55,380 nt of DNA from positions 1-55,380 of the forward strand of contig JAFGFN010000011.1 of assembly GCA_016931035.1 (NCBI GenBank). The letters are read 5' to 3'. The translations under genes and the position numbers were made by a program. This DNA is from Candidatus Sumerlaeota bacterium. Its GTDB lineage: Bacteria; Sumerlaeota; Sumerlaeia; UBA8349. Every line of letters starts with the position of its first letter. The first letter of the stretch is position 1. Below are positions 26,666 to 34,449 of this stretch, one piece after another. Under the pieces are notes generated by a model that was given only the letters and a program-made list of their open reading frames with translations, did no database searches and was not told the origin of the DNA.

Positions 26666-27778
26666 GTGAAAAATCATTACGACTTTTCGAAAATGGAATC
26701 TCGTCCCAATCCCTGCGTGGGATTGGTGAAGCAGATTCCGGATTTGGATGAAGTGGACCGCCGGGTTCTCGATATCCTGCAAGAGGCCTTTCCTCTCGTG
26801 GAAAGGCCGTTTGAGGCAATCGGTGAACGTCTTGGAGTCTCCGAAGACGAAGTCCTTCGCCGCGTCGCGCGGCTGAAGGACGAGAAGGTCATCCGCCAGA
26901 TCGGAGCGATCTTCGACTCCGCGCACCTTGGTTACCAGAGTGCGCTCATCGCATTCGCCATCGACGAGTCGCGTCTGGACAAGGCCGTCGCCGCGATCAA
27001 CGCCCATCCCGGCGTGAGCCACAACTATCTGCGCGACCACGCCTACAACGTCTGGTTCACGCTCACCGTCCCGCCCGAAAGCGACCCGCGCCGCCACGCC
27101 GAGTCGCTGGCGCGGCAGGCGGGGATCGAGAAGTGGCTTTTCCTGCCCGCACTGCGTGTGTTCAAGATCGGTGTCCGGCTGCGGATGAGCGAGGGTGGCA
27201 CGGGCGTCCCGCCCGTGAGTATTGGAAAAGATGCCGACGCGCCAGAGCAGGGAGATTCCGCAGGAAGAACATGGGCGGAACGCCCATGCCACCAGCCTCT
27301 GAACGACGACGAGCGCGCCGCCGTGCGATCTCTACAGAAACCTCTGTCGATCGAACCCGAGCCCTTTCGCGCCCCGGCGTCCGAGGCCGGCCTCTCCCCC
27401 GCCGAGCTCCTCGATGCGGCGCGCGGATTCCTGGACAGCGGCGTCATGCGGCGCTTCGCCGCCGTCCTCCGTCATCGCCAAGCGGGCTACACGCACAACG
27501 TCATGACGGCGTGGGAGGTCGCGCCGGAACGCGTCGAGGCGGTGGGGCGCATTCTCGCCGAATTCGACGAAGTCTCCCACTGCTACGAACGTCCGCCCTC
27601 TTCTCTGGATTGGCCCTACCGTTTGTTCGCCATGCTCCACGCCACGAGCGAAGACTCGGCACGACAGACGATCGAGCGGATGCGGCAGGCGACGGGCATC
27701 GATTCCTGTGCCCTATTGTCAACAGTGAAGGAGTTCAAGAAGACGCGGGTCGGATACTACTTGAAGGATGAAACATGA
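26666..27778 (+). CDS. ahbAB: Fused siroheme decarboxylase AhbA-AhbB
   Basis: 370 residues. It decarboxylates siroheme at C12 and C18 to 12,18-didecarboxysiroheme. Two Lrp/AsnC-like halves are present: residues ~25-172 (DEVDRRVLDILQEAFPLVERPF; VIRQIGAIFDS; HPGVSHNYLRDHAYNVWFTL) match AhbA. Residues ~210-370 (LNDDERAAVRSLQKPL; VMRRFAAVLRHRQAGYTHNVMTAWEV; VSHCYERP; WPYRLFAMLHA; FKKTRVGYYL) match AhbB. Usually these are separate subunits. The linker, ~177-209, is encoded by a palindromic repeat. The start is uncertain: GTG at 26666 follows the hemL stop closely; an in-frame ATG at 26693 would give 361 residues. Confidence 0.9.
   Translation: MKNHYDFSKMESRPNPCVGLVKQIPDLDEVDRRVLDILQEAFPLVERPFEAIGERLGVSEDEVLRRVARLKDEKVIRQIGAIFDSAHLGYQSALIAFAIDESRLDKAVAAINAHPGVSHNYLRDHAYNVWFTLTVPPESDPRRHAESLARQAGIEKWLFLPALRVFKIGVRLRMSEGGTGVPPVSIGKDADAPEQGDSAGRTWAERPCHQPLNDDERAAVRSLQKPLSIEPEPFRAPASEAGLSPAELLDAARGFLDSGVMRRFAAVLRHRQAGYTHNVMTAWEVAPERVEAVGRILAEFDEVSHCYERPPSSLDWPYRLFAMLHATSEDSARQTIERMRQATGIDSCALLSTVKEFKKTRVGYYLKDET
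27195..27292. repeat. Palindromic GTGG...CCAC element, copy B, inside ahbAB
   Basis: GTGG, then CACGGGCG-TCC-CGCCCGTG (27199-27217) at the left end, and CATGGGCG-GAA-CGCCCATG plus CCAC (27270-27292) at the right. It is 98 bp and reads without a stop in the ahbAB frame, giving GGTGVPPVSIG at its start. It encodes the linker between the AhbA and AhbB halves. Confidence 0.85.
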
Positions 27779-27791
27779 AGGATGAAAACGA

Positions 27792-27883
27792 AAGGATGAA
27801 GTAGGAAGGATGAAGGATGAACGGGGAAAAAGAGAAGAAGAGCCTCTTCACGTTTCATCCTTCATCCTTCCTACTTCATCCTT
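27792..27883. repeat. 30-bp perfect palindrome built from AAGGATGAA units
   Basis: The arms 27792-27821 and 27854-27883 are perfect reverse complements built of AAGGATGAA-like units, around a 32-nt loop with its own GAAGAG/CTCTTC stem. Further AAGGATGAA copies lie at 27767-27790, over the end of ahbAB. The structure separates convergent genes (ahbAB plus, 27891-28085 minus) and could block read-through from both sides, although no T tract follows it. Confidence 0.8.
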
Positions 27884-27890
27884 GTCTCGC

Positions 27891-28085
27891 TCACTCGCCC
27901 GCGAAGAGACTCAGGACGTAGACAACCAACCCCAACCCGACCAGCCCGCCCAGAATCTTGCTCCAACATCCGAGGACGTGGCGCGTCGCCTCGCGGGGCG
28001 TTTCGCCTTCGTTCATTCCCAATATGAGAGCGACGACCCCGGTCAGATAGACCAATGAGACGACATGGAGGATTCCGTAGAGCAT
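27891..28085 (-). CDS. Small two-helix membrane protein
   Basis: 64 residues with two hydrophobic helices (LHVVSLVYLTGVVALILGM and ILGGLVGLGLVVYVLSLFAG) separated by a short charged loop (NEGETPREATRHVLGCWSK). GGAAGG lies five bases before the ATG. It is co-directional with and 48 bp downstream of the DUF6677-like gene, so the two probably form an operon. Function unknown. Confidence 0.65.
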   Translation of the reverse strand: MLYGILHVVSLVYLTGVVALILGMNEGETPREATRHVLGCWSKILGGLVGLGLVVYVLSLFAGE

Positions 28086-28133
28086 GGAGACCTTCCGGAG
28101 CGCGAGACGGGAGGAACCTCCCGAGTCTCGAAC

Positions 28134-28604
28134 TCACTGTTTTGCGAGAATCTCGAACGGCTTCTTGTGGTTCCGATCGAGAGCCTGGCAAACCGCGAAA
28201 TAGTTGAGCGCCCCGGCGACGAGGCAGTAGAAGCTTCCCAGTTCGAACCAACTATGACTCTCGACGGCCGCTACGGCCGCCAAAGCCCCCCAGTGGCTCA
28301 AATGGGCGCCCAATGAGAGGGCCGCCAACCATCCCGCCCCCATCTGGACGACGACGGTCAGATTGTTCAAGATGCTGAACCCAGGGGTGTACAAACTCCA
28401 CGCCGGCCAGACTAGCCCGCCTTTGAGCAACACCCCGAACAGGAACGTCAGGTGGATCACAATCAGCGACACCAGCGCCCGTCCCCGCATTCGGGGCCCG
28501 AGAAAGAAGAAGGCGCTCCCCGGCAGAATCCACCCGACGACGACGATCAAGAAGGGCGAACGGACGGGAGAGGCGACCGGCTGAACGTTGGAGGGGGCAG
28601 GCAT
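28134..28604 (-). CDS. DUF6677-like small membrane protein
   Basis: 156 residues with about four membrane segments. The opening helical pair (PFLIVVVGWILPGSAFFFLGPRMRGRALVSLIVIHLTFLFG) has the G-W-x-x-PG-x-x-x-x-x-G-x-x-x-R-A pattern of the TM2-like/DUF6677 proteins known mainly from Planctomycetes and Acidobacteria; the family name is from recall. Role unknown. No clear ribosome-binding site precedes the chosen ATG. It is divergent from the ECF sigma gene, with 262 bp between starts that hold no other gene. Confidence 0.65.
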   Translation of the reverse strand: MPAPSNVQPVASPVRSPFLIVVVGWILPGSAFFFLGPRMRGRALVSLIVIHLTFLFGVLLKGGLVWPAWSLYTPGFSILNNLTVVVQMGAGWLAALSLGAHLSHWGALAAVAAVESHSWFELGSFYCLVAGALNYFAVCQALDRNHKKPFEILAKQ

Positions 28605-28812
28605 TGGCGAGGGAGTCTTTCCCGGGAAGGTATCGCCCGCGAGCGCGACGCGACGAGGCCGTGTTCTTGATAGCCCAGCGCGAATCGCTTGTCAATCCTC
28701 TTCGCCGGTGCGAGAGACGCACCGCGATGCGTTCTCGGAGTCCTTTTGGGATTGCGTATGCGCAGGGGGCCGGGGATAATCGTCCGTTGTCTGCGCAAAT
28801 CGCCCCACGAGG

Positions 28813-28841
28813 TGAAACTTCGCTGTGTTTCCGGTGTCTGA
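28813..28841 (+). promoter_or_regulatory. Possible ECF-type promoter upstream of the sigma gene
   Basis: TGAAACTT (28813-28820) and TGTCTGA (28835-28841) resemble the GGAAC(TT) and TCTGA boxes recognised by RpoE-like ECF factors, with a spacing of 16 bp between GAAACT and GTCTGA. Initiation near 28848 would leave about 19 bases before the GTG at 28867, including GGACGGAG. This would make the sigma gene autoregulated. It is a pattern match only. Confidence 0.35.
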
Positions 28842-28866
28842 ATCCCTGGTAGAGGACGGAGCGGCA

Positions 28867-29457
28867 GTGTCCGACCCGGTGCCGGACGCGGAAGTCGAAC
28901 ATCTGGTCCGGTCCTCGGCCGAGGGCGACCTGGACGCATTCGACCGTCTCGTCGGGATCTACCAAGACAAGGTCTTCGGCCTGGCTTACAACCTGGTCCG
29001 GGACTACGACGAGGCCCAAGAGGTGGCGCAGGAGGTTTTCATCAGCTGTTTCAGAAACCTGAAGCGGTTCCGCTTCGAATCGCGTTTCAGCACGTGGCTC
29101 TACCGAGTCACGGTCAATCAGGTCAAGAACCGGTGGAAGTACCATCGGCGGCGGCAGCGCGACAAGCACGAGTCGCTCGATACGCCTCGCGACGAAGACG
29201 ATCCGCGCCGGATCGATCCGCCCGACGAGGGGCCCGACCCACGCCAAGCAGCCGAGGGCCGCGAGAGGATGGAGGCGTTCGAGAAGGCGCTTGGGGCGCT
29301 CTCGCTCGAATACCGCCAGGTCCTGACGTTGCGTTTCATCGAGGACCTGCAATACAACGAGATCGCCGAAATCCTCGATTGTTCCATCGGGACGGTCAAG
29401 TCGAGGATCAATCGGGCGCGCAAGACGTTGCGCGAGAAGATGCGAGGCGTGTTATAG
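28867..29457 (+). CDS. ECF-family RNA polymerase sigma factor
   Basis: 196 residues. Region 2 (DKVFGLAYNLVRDYDEAQEVAQEVFISCFRNLKRF; FSTWLYRVTVNQVKNRWK) and region 4 (LSLEYRQVLTLRFIEDLQYNEIAEILDCSIGTVKSRINRARKTLREKM) are joined by an acidic linker rich in D, E and P. The GTG at 28867 has GGAG in front and lies after a possible promoter; the frame stays open to another GTG at 28825. The gene downstream has anti-sigma features, the usual ECF arrangement. Regulon unknown. Confidence 0.93.
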   Translation: MSDPVPDAEVEHLVRSSAEGDLDAFDRLVGIYQDKVFGLAYNLVRDYDEAQEVAQEVFISCFRNLKRFRFESRFSTWLYRVTVNQVKNRWKYHRRRQRDKHESLDTPRDEDDPRRIDPPDEGPDPRQAAEGRERMEAFEKALGALSLEYRQVLTLRFIEDLQYNEIAEILDCSIGTVKSRINRARKTLREKMRGVL

Positions 29458-29524
29458 CCGCGCGAGAAGACGGGCCGGATGCCCGCAGCGAGGGTTCGGA
29501 CCCTCCCGCGTCGGGAATGCGACC

Positions 29525-31210
29525 ATGGATAAGAAACGGTTCGACGAACTCCTGAACGACTATCTCGACGGGCGGCTCGATGGCGAGACCCGCGAAGCGT
29601 TCGAACGCGCCCTGGCCGAGGACGCGGCGCTTCGCGCCGAGATCGAGGCCGAGCGCGAGGTTGTGTCGATGCTCCGCAAGACCTCCGCGCCGCGCGCGCC
29701 GTCGTCTCTCCGTGGATCGGTCATGGCCCGCGTGCGCGAAGAGGCATCTGCCGCGTCCGATGCCGTCGAATCTCGACCCGCACCGCCGTTTCCCTCGCGA
29801 AAGGGATGGGCGGCATGGCTTTGGGAGACCATATCGGTTCGTCCCGCCCGATTCGCCCTGGCCGCGTGCGCCTTGGCAGGGGCGGTCTTGGTCGTGACGG
29901 TCCTCCCGCCCTTCTCGGCCCGTCACGAGACCCCGACCCGGACGGCCGTCTCCGATTCCAAGGACATGTCCCGCACAGTGGCGCCCCCGGCCCCGTTGGA
30001 GCAGTCATCTCGTCTCGGTCGCGATATGGATATGACCTTGGCCGCCGGCGAGGCGGCGCAACCGACCGCGGAGAAAGAGATCGCGAGCCTTGAAGAAACG
30101 TCTCGCCTCGCCTTGGCGCCGACTGGGACCCCAGAACCGCCTCTTCCCGACTTGGTGGTGGGCCCGGACGGGTCCGACATGCAACTCGCCGATGCCGAGA
30201 TGCCGTCCGAGTCTCGAGAGAGGGTTCTTCAACCCGACCAACCGGCGCCCGTACGTGAGACTCTTTCGTTTGGGGCGTTCGAGGCAAAACTCGAAACCGC
30301 CTCGGGAGCGACCGCTGGACCCCCGTCCGCGTCCGAATCCGTACAACACGATCTCTCGGCGGAGGCTCCGACTCGCGAAGAACGGGAGGGCCTAACGCTC
30401 GGCGATGTCGTCGCCGCGCCCATTGTTTCGCCCGAAGTGAAGACAAAGGCAGAGAAGGAGGAGTCGCGCGAGTTCGACCGCCCGCGCCAAGTTCCCGTGG
30501 AACGATTCCCACCGGCTCCCGCGGATCGTCTTGAGCCTCTCGATCGCTCCCACGAGTCTCCCGGCATGGGAAGAGAGCGAATTGCCGTGGCGAACCGACC
30601 CGAGGCGCTCGCCGAGTCCGTCGTCGACGTCGCGGAAAAGACGGACAAACCGGCCGCTCAGGCGTCGAGCGAACCGGCGATTCTGGCGCTCGACCTCTAC
30701 CTTCAGGCCGACCGGATCGTGAGTATCCCGGCGGCGCGTCCATCCCAGTCGCCACCCGGCTCGATCAAGGCGCCCGGTCTCGTCACGGGCATCGCGCTCG
30801 CGCGCCAACGGATCGTCTCCGCGCCTTTGACCCTGCCGCAACTCGAAGAACAGCTGCGCCTGGCGGGGTTCGACACCCGCTACGACGAGAAGGCGGAAAC
30901 GCTCGTCTGCTCGATCCGGGGACGCGACACCGCGTGGGCGATCGAGAGGCTGCGGCAAATCGGAGTGACGGTCCGCTCCCCCGAAGAAGGATCCGCAAGA
31001 AGGGGCGCCGGTCATCTCGTCCCTCCGGACGAAGAGGCTCGTCGGCTCTTCCAACGGGACGCGCAACAGAAGGGCATCGCCTTCGTCTCCGACGCCTCCA
31101 CTCCCGCCGAGGATCGAGCCCTCGTCGTCCGTTCTCCGGACACCGCTCCCCAAACGCTCCTCGTCCGTATCCGCGTTCACCGCTTGAGCGCGGACGGCGC
31201 CTCGAACTGA
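29525..31210 (+). CDS. Membrane anti-sigma-factor-like protein
   Basis: 561 residues. The N-terminal ~65 residues (MDKKRFDELLNDYLDGRLDGETREAFERALAED) match the helical anti-sigma domain of zf-HC2-type factors, but the zinc ligands HxxxCxxC are absent. One membrane helix lies at ~115-135 (FALAACALAGAVLVVTVLPPF). A long Pro/Glu-rich, low-complexity region (~140-400) leads to a C-terminal folded part (~420-561) with LTLPQLEEQLRLAGFDTRYDEKAETLVCSI. It follows the ECF gene by 67 bp and is likely its membrane regulator; that is inferred from order and the N-terminal pattern. Confidence 0.72.
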   Translation: MDKKRFDELLNDYLDGRLDGETREAFERALAEDAALRAEIEAEREVVSMLRKTSAPRAPSSLRGSVMARVREEASAASDAVESRPAPPFPSRKGWAAWLWETISVRPARFALAACALAGAVLVVTVLPPFSARHETPTRTAVSDSKDMSRTVAPPAPLEQSSRLGRDMDMTLAAGEAAQPTAEKEIASLEETSRLALAPTGTPEPPLPDLVVGPDGSDMQLADAEMPSESRERVLQPDQPAPVRETLSFGAFEAKLETASGATAGPPSASESVQHDLSAEAPTREEREGLTLGDVVAAPIVSPEVKTKAEKEESREFDRPRQVPVERFPPAPADRLEPLDRSHESPGMGRERIAVANRPEALAESVVDVAEKTDKPAAQASSEPAILALDLYLQADRIVSIPAARPSQSPPGSIKAPGLVTGIALARQRIVSAPLTLPQLEEQLRLAGFDTRYDEKAETLVCSIRGRDTAWAIERLRQIGVTVRSPEEGSARRGAGHLVPPDEEARRLFQRDAQQKGIAFVSDASTPAEDRALVVRSPDTAPQTLLVRIRVHRLSADGASN

Positions 31211-31226
31211 TTCGATCAAAGAACCC

Positions 31227-31255
31227 TTGACCCTGTCCGCACCCTTCCGCACAAT
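31227..31255 (+). promoter_or_regulatory. Candidate sigma70 promoter before the FapA-like gene
   Basis: TTGACC (31227-31232), a 17-bp spacer and CACAAT (31250-31255) match consensus 5/6 and 4/6. It sits in the 149-bp gap after the anti-sigma-like gene, about 105 bp before the GTG at 31360. Confidence 0.4.
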
Positions 31256-31359
31256 GAGTCCGAACGGCCGGGGCGGTTTGTCGCGACAATCGCCGACGTG
31301 CGGTCGTGGGGCTCCATGCCATCAGGTTCTTCGCAAGACAACCAGGGAGAATTCCCCCG

Positions 31360-32667
31360 GTGACCGATACCATTCGACTGAACCGACTGCCTTTCTCGAT
31401 CCGCATATCCAACGACAAGCTGAGCGCCTTCTTGAAGCTGTTGCCGGGGAGCGCGTGGGAGAACAGCGAGGACAATCTTCGTCAGGTTCTGGCCGCGATT
31501 CGAGAGGCGGGAATTGCACAAGTGGACGAGGACCTTCTTCGCGCCGCGATGTCGGACGTCGTGTCTGGACGCGAAGGTTGCGTTGCCAAGGGCATCGCGC
31601 CCGTCCACGGGGAACCGGGCCGTATCGACTTTCTGTTCGACGCGAAACCCGCCGCGAGCGCCTGGGCGCGGGACGAGACGCAAAAGGTCGATTTCCATCA
31701 AGGCGGCGTTGTCAACAACGTGGCGCCCGACCAGCTGCTTGGCCAACTCGTACCGCCTATTCCGGGTCAGGACGGCGTCAACGTCTTCGGCCAGCCGCTC
31801 GTGGCCCGACCCGGACGACCGGCGCGAATCGTTGCCGGACGCAACGTCCGCCTCGGCGACGACGGCGAGAAAGCGTACGCCGAAATCGAAGGATGCGCCA
31901 AGAGAGAGCGCTCCAAGATCGCGGTCGACCACGTGAGAATCGTCCAAGGCGACGTGGATTTCCACACGGGCAATATCGAGTTCAACGGCGACGTGGTCGT
32001 TCTGGGAGACGTGAAGGAGACGTTCCGCATCGACGCCCACGGAAACATTCGGATTTACGGCACCGTGGATCGCGCTTCGCTCAAGGCTGGCGCGGACATC
32101 ATTGTCGAGGGCGGAGTCTACGGGAAAGAAGGAGTGGAGGCCGTCGCGGAAGGCGATTTGACCGTCGGTTTCGCCGAGAACGCGGCTCTGCGCGCGGGCG
32201 GCTGCATCTACGTTCGGGGCGCCATGGTCAACAGCGTCGCCCAAGCCGGCGAGAAAGTGTGTTTTCGGGCCGTCGGCAAGTCGTTGATCGGCGGCTCGGT
32301 GTACGCCGCCTACGGAGTGGAGTCGAACAGCCTCGGCAATCCGAGGCTTCCCACGAAGACGGTTGTGGAATTCGGTCCGAGTCCGGATCTCCCTCAACGG
32401 ATCCGGTCGCTGAAGAACGAACTCGATCGGACGGAAGACGAGGCGCAACGAGTCCGGCTCGGCGAGGAGATAAGGGCGCTGCTCGAGGAGTATCGGGCGC
32501 AGTCGGCGGCGCGGGTGACGGTGCGCCAGACCGTTTATCCGGGTGTCGTTCTGGTGTGCGACAAAGCCTCGTATGAAGCGAAGCACGAGATCGACGGGAT
32601 GATGTTCTACAAGGTCGAGGGCCGCAACGAAATCTCGATGCGGGCCTGCGACGCTTCGAGACGGTGA
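31360..32667 (+). CDS. FapA/DUF342 polymer-forming family protein
   Basis: 435 residues. The central ~150-330 region is a right-handed beta-helix-like repeat (IVQGDVDFHTGNIEFNGDVVVLGDVKETFRIDAHGNIRIYGTVDRASLKAGADIIVEGGVYG), the hallmark of the FapA/DUF342 family. A coiled-coil segment (RIRSLKNELDRTEDEAQRVRLGEEIRALLEEY) follows. The GTG at 31360 has AGGGAGA nine bases upstream and is preferred to the ATG at 31306. Family members are linked to flagellar assembly or cell-shape control, but no flagellar gene is nearby, so the role here is open. Confidence 0.85.
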   Translation: MTDTIRLNRLPFSIRISNDKLSAFLKLLPGSAWENSEDNLRQVLAAIREAGIAQVDEDLLRAAMSDVVSGREGCVAKGIAPVHGEPGRIDFLFDAKPAASAWARDETQKVDFHQGGVVNNVAPDQLLGQLVPPIPGQDGVNVFGQPLVARPGRPARIVAGRNVRLGDDGEKAYAEIEGCAKRERSKIAVDHVRIVQGDVDFHTGNIEFNGDVVVLGDVKETFRIDAHGNIRIYGTVDRASLKAGADIIVEGGVYGKEGVEAVAEGDLTVGFAENAALRAGGCIYVRGAMVNSVAQAGEKVCFRAVGKSLIGGSVYAAYGVESNSLGNPRLPTKTVVEFGPSPDLPQRIRSLKNELDRTEDEAQRVRLGEEIRALLEEYRAQSAARVTVRQTVYPGVVLVCDKASYEAKHEIDGMMFYKVEGRNEISMRACDASRR

Positions 32668-32737
32668 GTCTTTGCAGGAACGGGAATCCGGAGAATCCGC
32701 CGGCTTCTTTTGAGTCTTCTGGAACAAGGTTCCGAAC

Positions 32738-34417
32738 GTGCCTCTCCCTGTCCCAGTCTTCTCGAAGAGACCGGGTCGACTCGGCGGGCGCCTTGTCGAC
32801 CTGTCGGTCGCGATTTGGCTCGTCGCCGTGGGCGTTCGGATGACGTGGGGTCTCGAACGCGGCCTCGATATCGGCCTCTACGACGAGACGCTGTACCTGG
32901 CTTGGGGCGCGACCCTTGGACCCGGCCACATGCCGTCTCCGGCGTGGGCGCCTCTCTATTGCGCGTGGTACAAGTCGTTGAGCGTTCTCCAGCCGGACCG
33001 GGTGGCTCTCTACTATCTCAACTTCGCGACTCTGGCGATACTGACGCCCGTTGCATTCTATTTGCTTCTGAGGACGTGCGGACTCGCCGTCTGGATGGCC
33101 GCGGCGATTGCGACGTTCTTCCTGGCTTCCGACGGCAACATGATCGTGTGGCCAAGAGTGTCGCATTTCGCGCTCTGCGTCCTATTCACGACTCTGGCGG
33201 CGTCTCGCGTCGTTCGATCGCGCGCGAGGTCGGTTTGTATCCTGTGCATAGGCGCACTTCTCGCGTCCTACGTGCGCCCCGAGTTCTATCTGTCGTTTCT
33301 TCTTCTCGCGGGAGTCTATCTCGCGGGCTTGCTCTGGAAACGCCCTCCGCGACGCTTTCGGCGTCACATAGGGTGTCTTGTCTCTCTCGCCGCGATTGTC
33401 ACGCTGCTCCACCTTGTTTTTGGTTTTCCGCTCGGCTCGGAAGGAGGGGGCGAGGATCGCGGCTTTATTGCCTTCGGCCAGCATTTTGCCGCGAACTGGG
33501 TCCGATGGCACGCGAGCGATCTGAATCCGTTTACCGATTGGCGAGAGATCGTGTCCGCCAGTTTCGACGGGGCTCGGAGCGTGACGGCGGCGGCGCTGTA
33601 CAATCCCGCGGCGTTCGTGGCCCACCTCGTGTCTAACGCCGCGCACTACGCGCTCTATCTGGTCCTGGTAGTCGCCTATCTCCCGTTTCCGCAAACGATC
33701 TTCAGGCTGCATCCCTGGGGCGACGTGCCGGTGGTTCTCCTTGCCGTCGGAGCCGTCTTTCTCGCGCGAAACAAGGAGGGACCCTTCTGCTCCGCCTTGG
33801 GAACCCGCATTCGTCGGTTCGACACGCTCGCGATCGGCCTTGCCGCGATCCTTCTTCCCTCGGCCCTGTCGTGCGTCGTGATCGCGCCCAAGTGGCACGT
33901 TCTTTTTCTTCAGTTTCCCCTGGTCGTTCTTTGTATTGTCGTGTTCGTTCTGAAACCGTTTTCTTCGCCTTCCCGAATCCACCCGGACCTCTGGATCGCC
34001 GTCGCGGCGCTGGCTCTTCTTCTCGCGCCGGGATCGACCCGCTACTTCCAGGACGACAAACGCGAGAACCTAAAGACAATCCGCTTCCTTCAATCCTTGG
34101 GTTTTGTCGAAAAGCCGACGATCCTCGAAGCCCAGGGCGAATTGCATCTCTACGTGGACAATTCGTTTCGGAGAGTCGAGGAGTTCGCCAAGGACGGGCC
34201 GTTTCTGTCGTTCCTCGAGAGCCGGGGGATCGACGCCGTGATCGACTCCCCGGAGTTGAGTTCCGACAGCCGTTTCAGGTCGGATCCCGAGTGGGGCGCG
34301 TTTCTGAAAGAGTACGAGAGTCTCGGGTTTGAGAGAATCGACGTCCCGGGAACGCGTCGAGTCCTGTACGTCCGTAAGGGACTCGTCCGTTCGTCCGAGG
34401 AATCCGAGGGCAGATGA
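32738..34417 (+). CDS. Polytopic membrane protein, GT-C glycosyltransferase-like
   Basis: 559 residues with about ten hydrophobic segments in the first ~440 and a soluble C-terminal domain (~445-559). The first extracytoplasmic loop carries DIGLYDETLYL, an acidic motif in the position where PMT/ArnT-type GT-C enzymes have catalytic Asp/Glu. The helix pattern after it is also GT-C-like. Such enzymes use lipid-linked sugars. No donor or acceptor can be named. GTG start with AAGG eight bases upstream. It ends 21 bp from a convergent minus-strand gene. Confidence 0.65.
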   Translation: MPLPVPVFSKRPGRLGGRLVDLSVAIWLVAVGVRMTWGLERGLDIGLYDETLYLAWGATLGPGHMPSPAWAPLYCAWYKSLSVLQPDRVALYYLNFATLAILTPVAFYLLLRTCGLAVWMAAAIATFFLASDGNMIVWPRVSHFALCVLFTTLAASRVVRSRARSVCILCIGALLASYVRPEFYLSFLLLAGVYLAGLLWKRPPRRFRRHIGCLVSLAAIVTLLHLVFGFPLGSEGGGEDRGFIAFGQHFAANWVRWHASDLNPFTDWREIVSASFDGARSVTAAALYNPAAFVAHLVSNAAHYALYLVLVVAYLPFPQTIFRLHPWGDVPVVLLAVGAVFLARNKEGPFCSALGTRIRRFDTLAIGLAAILLPSALSCVVIAPKWHVLFLQFPLVVLCIVVFVLKPFSSPSRIHPDLWIAVAALALLLAPGSTRYFQDDKRENLKTIRFLQSLGFVEKPTILEAQGELHLYVDNSFRRVEEFAKDGPFLSFLESRGIDAVIDSPELSSDSRFRSDPEWGAFLKEYESLGFERIDVPGTRRVLYVRKGLVRSSEESEGR

Positions 34418-34423
34418 ATTCGT

Positions 34424-34449
34424 CCGGCGACCCGCGGCTCAGTCGCCGG
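34424..34449. terminator. Hairpin between convergent genes
   Basis: CCGGCGAC (34424-34431) pairs perfectly with GTCGCCGG (34442-34449) around a 10-nt loop, between the stop at 34417 and the convergent gene ending at 34439. The right arm covers the last codons of that gene. No T run follows on either strand, so termination is uncertain. Confidence 0.4.

Noticed and set aside
20152-27778. Heme d1 (nir) cluster instead of the Ahb heme pathway
   Set aside because: No nirS, nirE-type duplication, nirF or nirN is present. An ahbD-type gene and all early heme genes are present.
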